Source: JBBQHX01 sp038324385 (GTDB lineage Bacteria; Gemmatimonadota; Gemmatimonadetes; Gemmatimonadales; Gemmatimonadaceae). Taken from it: DNA of 11,989 nucleotides. Made by a program: the position numbers and the translations under genes. The notes beneath the pieces are model-generated. The model saw only the letters and a list, made by a program, of their open reading frames with translations. It did no database searches and was not told the DNA's origin. The stretch covers positions 1 through 11,989 of the forward strand of contig JBBQHX010000101.1 in the NCBI GenBank assembly GCA_038324385.1. The letters are read 5' to 3'. Below are positions 7,174-11,989 of this stretch, in pieces (the first letter of the stretch is position 1; every line of letters starts with the position of its first letter).

Positions 7174-7785
7174 GTGTTCACTGGGCTGGTCGACGATGTC
7201 GGCGTGATCGAGCAGGTCACGGCCACCGACGCCGGGCTGGAGCTGGTCATTACGTGCGGCTACACCGATATCGTGCCAGGCGAGAGCATCGCGGTGAACG
7301 GAGCCTGCCTGACGGTGCGTGACCGTGCTGATGGTCGATTCTCCGTCGCGGCCGTGGTCACGACGCTCGACCGCACGACGATCGGCGGCTGGGCCGTCGG
7401 CGACCGCGTCAACCTCGAGCGGGCGATGCGCCTTCACGACCGGCTCGGCGGCCATCTGGTGCAGGGCCACGTCGACGAGGTGGGCGAGGTGATCGAGGTG
7501 CGTCGCGTCGCCGACGCCTGGTTGATCGATGTCCGCGTCTCGCCCGAGATGGAGCTTCTCCTCGTCCCGCACGGGTCCGTGACCGTCGACGGCGTGAGCC
7601 TGACCGTCAATGCTATTCCCGCAGCCTGTACATTACAGCTCTCGATCATCGAGTACACGTGGCGGCACACCACGCTCGGCGCGCTGGCCGCCGGCGATCG
7701 GGTGCATGTCGAGGGCGACGTCATTGGGAAGTTCGTGCGGCGGATGACGGCGCCATATCTGGCGTCGACAGCGGGTCGCGAGTGA
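7174..7785 (+). CDS. ribE: riboflavin synthase alpha subunit
   Basis: This enzyme dismutates two 6,7-dimethyl-8-ribityllumazine molecules to riboflavin and the pyrimidine precursor, the last step of the pathway. The 203-residue protein has the canonical MFTGLVDDVG start and two lumazine-binding beta-barrel repeats. The first carries GESIAVNGACLTV and RTTIGGWAVGDRVNLERAMR; the second carries HLVQGHVDEVGEV and GSVTVDGVSLTVN, ending VEGDVIGKFVRR. The start codon is GTG at 7174, directly after the ribD TGA. A strong AGGAGG at 7164-7169 inside the ribD end is placed 4 nt upstream, so this gene has its own good ribosome-binding site. The symbol ribE is used here in the sense of riboflavin synthase (ribC in E. 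coli naming). Confidence 0.97.
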   Translation: MFTGLVDDVGVIEQVTATDAGLELVITCGYTDIVPGESIAVNGACLTVRDRADGRFSVAAVVTTLDRTTIGGWAVGDRVNLERAMRLHDRLGGHLVQGHVDEVGEVIEVRRVADAWLIDVRVSPEMELLLVPHGSVTVDGVSLTVNAIPAACTLQLSIIEYTWRHTTLGALAAGDRVHVEGDVIGKFVRRMTAPYLASTAGRE

Positions 7786-7892
7786 CCGCGCCGATCCGTC
7801 CACGACCGACGGGGGCCGCTGCAGTGGGAGCCGCGGAGTCGCGGAGCCCGACCATGCTGGACGTTCCACATCGCGCGGAGGGGCGCGACACC
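7786..7892 (+). other. 107-nt ribE-ribBA spacer, no supported gene
   Basis: The ribBA frame stays open through this spacer and has an in-frame ATG at 7854, but the composition does not look like a conserved protein start. A small CCGCG-GAGT-CGCGG hairpin (7831-7844) is visible and weak. No FMN-riboswitch-like conserved blocks are recognised. GGAGGGG at 7877-7883 serves as ribosome-binding site for ribBA. Confidence 0.5.
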
Positions 7893-9119
7893 ATGCCACG
7901 GCGCGAGAATCAGGAAATGGCGTTCGGCACGATCGAGCAGGCGCTCGACGACATTCGCCAGGGGAAGTTCGTCGTCGTCGCCGACGACGAGGATCGCGAG
8001 AATGAAGGAGATCTCATCTGCGCGGCGCAGCTCATCACGCCCGAGATGGTCAACTTCATGTTGAAGGCGAAGGGGATGATCTGCCTCGCCCTGCCGCCAG
8101 AGCGCGTCGCGCAGCTCGGCCTGGGCCCGCAGTCGGACGACAATCGTGAGGCAATGCGGACGGCGTTTACCGTCAGCATCGATGCCGCCGCGCGCTTCGG
8201 GGTGACCACCGGGATCAGCGCCAGCGACCGCGCCACGACCATTCGCGTCGCCGTCGATCCGGCGACGACGCGCGACGATCTCGTGCGGCCTGGGCACGTG
8301 CACCCGTTGCGCGCGCGAGAGGGCGGCGTGTTGCAGCGTGTCGGGCACACCGAAGCCGCGGTTGACCTGGCCCGCTTCGCCGGGCTCTATCCGGCGGGCG
8401 TGATCTGCGAGATCCTCAACGACGATGGCACCACCGCCAGGCGGCCGCAGCTCGAGGCGTACTGCCGCGAGCACGGCATCACCTTCATCACGGTCGCCCA
8501 GCTCGTCGCGCATCGCCTCAAGCACGAGCGGCTGGTGCATCGCGTCGCCGAGGCGCGGCTCCCGACCGATTACGGCGAGTGGCGCATCGTCGGCTATCGC
8601 AACGACGTCGATCAGCACGAGCACGTCGCGATCGCGTACGGCGACATGGGCGATGGCGAGGGCGTGCTCGTGCGCATGCACTCCAAGTGCCTGACGGGCG
8701 ATGTCTTCCATTCGCAGCGCTGCGACTGTGGCTGGCAGCTCCACACGGCGATGCAGATGATCCAGGCCGAGGGGCGTGGCGTGATCGTCTATCTCGACCA
8801 GGAGGGGCGGGGCATCGGCCTGCTGAACAAGCTCAAGGCCTACGAGCTCCAGGACTGCGGCGCCGATACCGTCGAGGCCAACGAGCAGCTCGGCTTCAAG
8901 CCCGATCTGCGCAACTATGGCATTGGCGCACAGATCCTTCTCGATCTCGGGCTCCGGTCGATTCGGGTGCTGACGAACAACCCGCGCAAGCTGGTCGGGC
9001 TCGAGGGGTATGGGCTGCGCCATGTAGAAGGCGTTCGCATCATCGCGCCGACGCACGCCGAGAACGCCGAATACATGCGAACCAAGCATGCCAAGCTGGG
9101 TCACCTGATCTCCCTCTAA
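7893..9119 (+). CDS. ribBA: bifunctional DHBP synthase / GTP cyclohydrolase II
   Basis: This fusion makes both riboflavin precursors: 3,4-dihydroxy-2-butanone 4-phosphate from ribulose-5-phosphate (N-terminal domain) and the diaminopyrimidine from GTP (C-terminal domain). From the ATG at 7893 it is 408 residues. The RibB domain shows DDEDRENEGD at 31-40, TTGISASDRATTI, RPGHVHPLRA at 132-141, GHTEAAVDL from 151 and CEILNDDG from 172. The RibA domain shows the zinc site KCLTGDVFHSQRCDC (C266, C277, C279), DQEGRGIGLLNKLKAYELQD, DLRNYGIGAQIL and TNNPRKLVGLEGYGL. The start is chosen because GGAGGGG lies 9 nt upstream; ATGs at 7854 and 7917 are alternatives, the latter with its AGGA too close. Two RibB-domain substitutions are odd: H137 for the usual Phe in GHVFPLR, and T181 for Met in DGTMAR. 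The stop overlaps the ribH start by 1 nt. Confidence 0.97.
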   Translation: MPRRENQEMAFGTIEQALDDIRQGKFVVVADDEDRENEGDLICAAQLITPEMVNFMLKAKGMICLALPPERVAQLGLGPQSDDNREAMRTAFTVSIDAAARFGVTTGISASDRATTIRVAVDPATTRDDLVRPGHVHPLRAREGGVLQRVGHTEAAVDLARFAGLYPAGVICEILNDDGTTARRPQLEAYCREHGITFITVAQLVAHRLKHERLVHRVAEARLPTDYGEWRIVGYRNDVDQHEHVAIAYGDMGDGEGVLVRMHSKCLTGDVFHSQRCDCGWQLHTAMQMIQAEGRGVIVYLDQEGRGIGLLNKLKAYELQDCGADTVEANEQLGFKPDLRNYGIGAQILLDLGLRSIRVLTNNPRKLVGLEGYGLRHVEGVRIIAPTHAENAEYMRTKHAKLGHLISL

Positions 9120-9703
9120 TGGCCGACTTCACCGGAACTGCGAGCGGACAGGGGCGGCGCCTCTGCGTCGTCACCAGCCGCTTCAATGAAGCGATCACCC
9201 GTCGGCTGACGGACGGCGCGCTCGACGCGCTCGTCAGGCACGGCGTGGCGGCGGACGACATCGACACCGTCGGCGTGCCCGGCGCGTGGGAGCTCGCGAC
9301 CGCCGTTCGCCGCGCCTGTGCCACCGGCCGCTACGATGCGGTCGTCGCATTGGGCGCCGTGATTCGTGGCGAGACACCGCACTTCGACTTCGTCGCCGCG
9401 GAGACGTCGCGTGCGCTGCAGCAGGCCTCGGCCGACTACGACGTCCCCGTCGGATTCGGCCTCCTCACCACCGACGATTTCGCGCAGGCGGATGCGCGCG
9501 CCGGTGGGGCGCATGGCAACAAGGGGTGGGATGCCGCGCTCGCCGCGCTCGAGATGATCGACCTGCTCGATCAGCTCGATGCGGCCGACGCGGCGGACGA
9601 CGACGGGTTCGATGACCTCGAGGAGCCGATCGATGCTCCCGTCACCCTCCGCCGCGCGCCTCGCGCCGAGCCGGGAGGTGCGCATGGCCGAGGCACGGAT
9701 TGA
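9119..9703 (+). CDS. ribH: 6,7-dimethyl-8-ribityllumazine synthase with acidic C-terminal extension
   Basis: RibH condenses the ribitylamino-uracil with DHBP to form lumazine, usually as a pentamer or 60-mer capsid. Conserved elements are TSRFNEAITRRLTDGAL (19-35), VPGAWELATAVRRA (53-66) and GAVIRGETPHFDFVAAETSRAL (79-100), with catalytic H88. GFGLLTTDDFAQADARAG and NKGWDAALAALEMIDLL follow, ending near residue 150. A typical RibH stops about there at 150-160 residues. This one runs to 194, adding an Asp-rich segment (DAADAADDDGFDDLEEPID) and then an Arg/Gly-rich end. The terminal part overlaps nusB by 20 nt and may be shaped by that gene's signals. The start is the ATG in TAATG, sharing one base with the ribBA stop, so reinitiation is likely. 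Confidence 0.96.
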   Translation: MADFTGTASGQGRRLCVVTSRFNEAITRRLTDGALDALVRHGVAADDIDTVGVPGAWELATAVRRACATGRYDAVVALGAVIRGETPHFDFVAAETSRALQQASADYDVPVGFGLLTTDDFAQADARAGGAHGNKGWDAALAALEMIDLLDQLDAADAADDDGFDDLEEPIDAPVTLRRAPRAEPGGAHGRGTD

Positions 9704-10100
9704 GACTCGCGCCCGCGCGCGGGCGTTGCAGGCTCTCTACGCCTGGGACATGCGCGGCACCGACCTCGGGCGCGTCGCGGCGCAGGTCTGGGACGACCTC
9801 GCCGTCTCGGCCGAGGAGCGCAAGCTCGCCGGCATGCTCGTCAGGCGCGTGCAGTCCGACGGCACGGCGATCGACGCGGAAATCTCCGCCGTCACGGCCA
9901 ACTGGCGCCTCGAGCGCCTCGGCGCGGTCGAGCGGTCGGTGCTCCGGCTGGCCGCGGCCGAACTGACGAACGGCGAGACACCGCCGCGCGTTGTCATTCA
10001 GGAAGCCGTGCGGCTCGCCGAACGCTTCGGGTCAGAGAAGAGCGCACGCTTCGTGAACGGCGTCCTCGATGCGCTCGCGCGGCGCATGGGCCGGCTCTGA
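9684..10100 (+). CDS. nusB: transcription antitermination factor NusB
   Basis: NusB binds boxA RNA with NusE (S10) in the antitermination complex on rRNA operons. The 138-residue length is normal for the all-helical NusB fold. It begins MAEARIETRARARALQALYAWD, the typical R-x-x-A-L-Q-A-L-Y start. It contains TANWRLERLGAVERSVLRLAAAEL and ends with the family hallmark VVIQEAVRLAERFGSEKSARFVNGVLDAL. GGGAGG at 9673-9678 is 5 nt before the ATG at 9684 and decides the start. The open frame extends upstream to 9579, but that part is Arg/Ser-rich shadow sequence of ribH. The ribH-nusB adjacency is a common bacterial arrangement and links riboflavin synthesis with the transcription factor only by operon. 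Confidence 0.97.
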   Translation: MAEARIETRARARALQALYAWDMRGTDLGRVAAQVWDDLAVSAEERKLAGMLVRRVQSDGTAIDAEISAVTANWRLERLGAVERSVLRLAAAELTNGETPPRVVIQEAVRLAERFGSEKSARFVNGVLDALARRMGRL

Positions 10101-10120
10101 GCATCGCCGCGCGCGGTCCG

Positions 10121-11224
10121 ATGCGGATACTCGTGGTCAACTGGCAGGACCGCGAGAATCCGCAGGCCGGTGGCGCCGAGATTCATCTGCACGAGATCTT
10201 TGGCCGCCTCGCGGACGGGGGCGACGACGTCCGCCTCCTCTGCGGCGGCTGGCCCGGCGCGCCCGCCGCGCCCACGCTCGACGGCATCCGCGTGACCCGC
10301 GTCGGGACGCGCTACACCTTCCCGTTCGTCGCGCGCCGCGCCTATCGCCGCCTGACGACACGCTGGACCCCCGACGTGGTCGTCGAGGACATCAACAAGG
10401 TGCCGCTGTTTACCCCGCGATGGGGTGCACGGCGGGTGGTCGCGCTCGTTCCGCACCTGTTCGGCGGCACGGTCTTTCAGGAAGCACCATTGCCGCTCGC
10501 GGCGGCCGTCTGGGCCGCCGAACGCCCCCTGGCGTGGGCGTATCGCAACATTCCCTTCCAGGCGATCAGCGCGAGCACCGCCGACGATCTCGCCGGACGC
10601 GGCGTGCCCGCGGCCAGCATCCGGGTGATCTATCCGGGCATCGACACCGTGCGGTACACGCCGCTTGCGGGTAGCCGCGCCGACGCGCCACTCTTCGTCT
10701 ACCTCGGCCGGCTCAAGAAGTACAAGGGAGTCGAGCTGGTGATTCGCGCTTTTGCGCGGCTGCGGCATCCCACGGCGCGGCTGCTCATCGCCGGGGGAGG
10801 GGATCATCGCCCGGTCCTCGAATCGCTCGCGCGTTCGCTTGACCTCGGCGATCGCGCGGAGTTTCTTGGGTTCATCAGCGAGGAACAGAAGCTGACACTG
10901 CTGCGACGCGCCTGGGCGCTCGTCTTCGCCTCGCCGAAGGAAGGGTGGGGTATCACGAATCTGGAGGCCGCCGCGTGCGGAACCCCGGTGGTGGCCTCCA
11001 ACTCGCCGGGACTGCGCGAGTCGGTGCGGCACGGCGAAACGGGCTACCTGGTGCCCCACGGCGACATCACCGCCCTGGCCGGCGCCATGGGGCGCCTCGC
11101 CGAGGATCTGTCGCTGGTGGACCGGCTCGGGCTTCGCGCGCGTGCCTATGCCGCGACCTTTACCTGGGAACGCGCGGCGGCCGATACGCGAGCGCACCTC
11201 GAGCACGTCGTGCACGGAGGGTAG
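10121..11224 (+). CDS. GT4-family glycosyltransferase (GT-B fold)
   Basis: This 367-residue retaining glycosyltransferase has an N-terminal Rossmann domain starting MRILVVNWQDRENPQAGGAEIHLHEIF. The N-P-x-A-G-G-A-E acceptor-side loop is typical of GT4 proteins. The C-terminal domain begins near VYLGRLKKYKGVELVIRAFARL and contains RLLIAGGGDHRPVLE. It then has the E-x7-E nucleotide-sugar motif: KEGWGITNLEAAACGTPVVAS, with E274 and E282. No signal peptide is seen; it probably acts at the cytoplasmic face in envelope or exopolysaccharide assembly. Donor and acceptor cannot be told from sequence, and no other polysaccharide genes are in the window. It starts 20 nt after nusB without a clear Shine-Dalgarno. 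GGAGGG at its 3' end (11216-11221) is well placed for the next short ORF. Confidence 0.92.
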   Translation: MRILVVNWQDRENPQAGGAEIHLHEIFGRLADGGDDVRLLCGGWPGAPAAPTLDGIRVTRVGTRYTFPFVARRAYRRLTTRWTPDVVVEDINKVPLFTPRWGARRVVALVPHLFGGTVFQEAPLPLAAAVWAAERPLAWAYRNIPFQAISASTADDLAGRGVPAASIRVIYPGIDTVRYTPLAGSRADAPLFVYLGRLKKYKGVELVIRAFARLRHPTARLLIAGGGDHRPVLESLARSLDLGDRAEFLGFISEEQKLTLLRRAWALVFASPKEGWGITNLEAAACGTPVVASNSPGLRESVRHGETGYLVPHGDITALAGAMGRLAEDLSLVDRLGLRARAYAATFTWERAAADTRAHLEHVVHGG

Positions 11225-11229
11225 GACGA

Positions 11230-11412
11230 GTGGAGATCAGCTTCCCGGCGCATCGCGCCGTGGTGTTCCCGGAACCGCGCGCGAGGACGAACGTCGCGCG
11301 CGACGCACGACTCGGAATCGCGCCCGCGCGTGCGGTCGCGCGCCGCGCTTCACCGGCCACGCGGGCACACCGTCCCCGTCGTCAGGCTCGCCCTCGTTCC
11401 GTGAACGCGTGA
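11230..11412 (+). CDS. short Arg/Ala-rich ORF (60 aa) before hprK; possible remnant gene
   Basis: The GTG at 11230 is preceded by GGAGGG at 11216-11221 with an 8-nt spacer, the best-placed Shine-Dalgarno in this part of the window. The stop (TGA 11410-11412) overlaps the hprK GTG start as GTGA. The protein begins VEISFPAHRAVVFPEPRAR and then becomes Arg/Ala/Pro-rich without a recognisable fold (14 Arg in 60). The first 25 codons have almost all G/C third positions, but the rest do not. In the second half, the frame one base later has the more gene-like third-position pattern. This would fit a decayed or frameshifted gene. The opening M-E-I-S-F-x-A-H-R is reminiscent of the Hpf/RaiA start, but that is a weak resemblance. 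It could also be only a leader that couples translation into hprK. Confidence 0.4.
   Translation: MEISFPAHRAVVFPEPRARTNVARDARLGIAPARAVARRASPATRAHRPRRQARPRSVNA
11277..11301 (+). repeat. 8-bp perfect inverted repeat upstream of hprK
   Basis: GCGCGCGA at 11277-11284 is repeated in inverse as TCGCGCGC at 11294-11301, with a 9-nt loop. It lies inside the short ORF before hprK. No T-run follows, so it is not a good intrinsic terminator. It may be a chance GC-rich hairpin or influence mRNA stability. Confidence 0.35.
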
Positions 11413-11989
11413 CTCCTCGTCTGACGGTCGCCCACCTGCTGGAACGCATGGGCGAGACGCTCGAACTCGAGCAGGTCGGGATCCCCTGTTCCCTCGAACG
11501 GGAGATCGAGACGGCCGAGGCGGCGAGCCCCGGACTCGTGCTCGCCGGGTTCGTGAGCCGCTTTCCGAGCGAGCGGCTACAGGTCTTCGGCGAGACGGAG
11601 ATCCGATATCTCGAGGCGCTCCCCGCGGAACAGCGGCGGGCAAATCTGGAACGGTACTTCGGCTATGCGATGCCCTGCGTCTTCGTCGCAAAGTCGCAGG
11701 ATCTGCCCCAGGAACTGGTCGAGATTGCCGGGCGCGCGGGGGTTCCGCTGCTGCGGTCGCGCCTCAAGACGGCGGAGTTCTATCGGCGGCTGAAGCCCTT
11801 CCTGCAGGAGGAGTTCGCCCCCACGACGACGCTGCACGGCTCATTCGCCGACATCTATGGCGTCGGGTTATTCTTTACCGGTCCGAGCGGCATCGGCAAG
11901 TCGGAGTGCGTGCTCGATCTGGTCGAGCGCGGACATCGGCTGGTGGCTGACGATCTGCTGATTCTCAAGCGCCGCGGTGCCGACATCCT
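11409..11989 (+). CDS. hprK: HPr kinase/phosphorylase, 5' part (truncated by window end)
   Basis: HprK phosphorylates HPr of the phosphotransferase system on a serine, using ATP or PPi, and reverses this with phosphate, linking carbon status to regulation. The first 193 codons are present. The N-terminal domain starts VTPRLTVAHLLERMGETLEL and includes FPSERLQVFGETEIRYLEALP and PCVFVAKSQDLPQELVEIA. The kinase domain starts at LHGSFADIYGVGLFF, with catalytic-region H143. The Walker A loop is GPSGIGKSE (158-166), followed by LDLVERGHRLVADD with the catalytic Asp pair D181-D182. The signature K/R-rich C-terminal part is beyond the window. The GTG at 11409 overlaps the short upstream ORF by GTGA and lacks its own Shine-Dalgarno. 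The ATG at 11448 would drop part of the conserved N-terminus. Confidence 0.95.
   Translation, partial: MTPRLTVAHLLERMGETLELEQVGIPCSLEREIETAEAASPGLVLAGFVSRFPSERLQVFGETEIRYLEALPAEQRRANLERYFGYAMPCVFVAKSQDLPQELVEIAGRAGVPLLRSRLKTAEFYRRLKPFLQEEFAPTTTLHGSFADIYGVGLFFTGPSGIGKSECVLDLVERGHRLVADDLLILKRRGADI

Noticed and set aside
7786..7892. Possible FMN riboswitch between ribE and ribBA
   Set aside because: The spacer is short, and no conserved RFN-element blocks or multi-stem layout could be recognised; only a 5-bp hairpin is present.
7434..9104. 556-codon minus-strand open frame opposite ribE and ribBA
   Set aside because: It lies wholly antisense to two confidently identified enzymes and has no known motifs, so it is a codon-bias shadow.
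9579..9683. Upstream extension of nusB to 9579
   Set aside because: The added residues are a low-complexity shadow of ribH. GGGAGG at 9673-9678 points to the ATG at 9684.

Overview
The window is a high-GC, gene-dense stretch of bacterial chromosome in which every supported gene lies on the + strand. No mobile element, CRISPR array, tRNA or rRNA was seen. The gene set (class I fructose-bisphosphatase, FmdB zinc ribbon, ArgRS, PfkB kinase, PurM, ribD-ribE-ribBA-ribH-nusB, a GT4 glycosyltransferase and HprK) and the protein style suggest a Gemmatimonadota-like bacterium. That assignment is inferred from general family knowledge, not from a database search. Many junctions are ATGA/GTGA overlaps, and GTG starts are common.

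Region 1 (1-1664) holds the C-terminus of a ComEC-type DNA-uptake protein, a small putative HExxH metallopeptidase overlapping the genes on both sides, and fbp (gluconeogenesis). It ends at a strong perfect hairpin at 1628-1664 that probably terminates transcription.

Region 2 (1665-6058) starts with a possible extended -10 promoter. It continues with an FmdB-like zinc-ribbon protein carrying a long Ser/Gly/Lys repeat tail, argS (overlapping it by 4 nt), a PfkB-family sugar kinase and purM (also overlapping by 4 nt).

Region 3 (6064-10100) is a complete riboflavin pathway: ribD, ribE, ribBA and ribH, followed by nusB. RibBA supplies the GTP cyclohydrolase II and DHBP synthase steps, RibD the deaminase and reductase, RibH lumazine synthase and RibE riboflavin synthase. 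No FMN riboswitch is visible ahead of ribD. RibH has an unusual acidic C-terminal extension that runs into nusB.

Region 4 (10121-11989) has a GT4 glycosyltransferase, a 183-nt stretch with a short Arg-rich ORF that has a good ribosome-binding site and overlaps the next gene by GTGA, and the 5' part of hprK (HPr kinase/phosphorylase), cut by the window end.

No convincing terminator is seen after 1664, so fmdB through hprK could be one long housekeeping transcript, possibly with internal promoters. Nothing here is clearly a new defence or mobile system. The least ordinary items are the short ORF before hprK (possibly a decayed ribosome-hibernation factor gene), the FmdB variant with a repeat tail and altered zinc ligands, the overlapped metallopeptidase, and the RibH extension.
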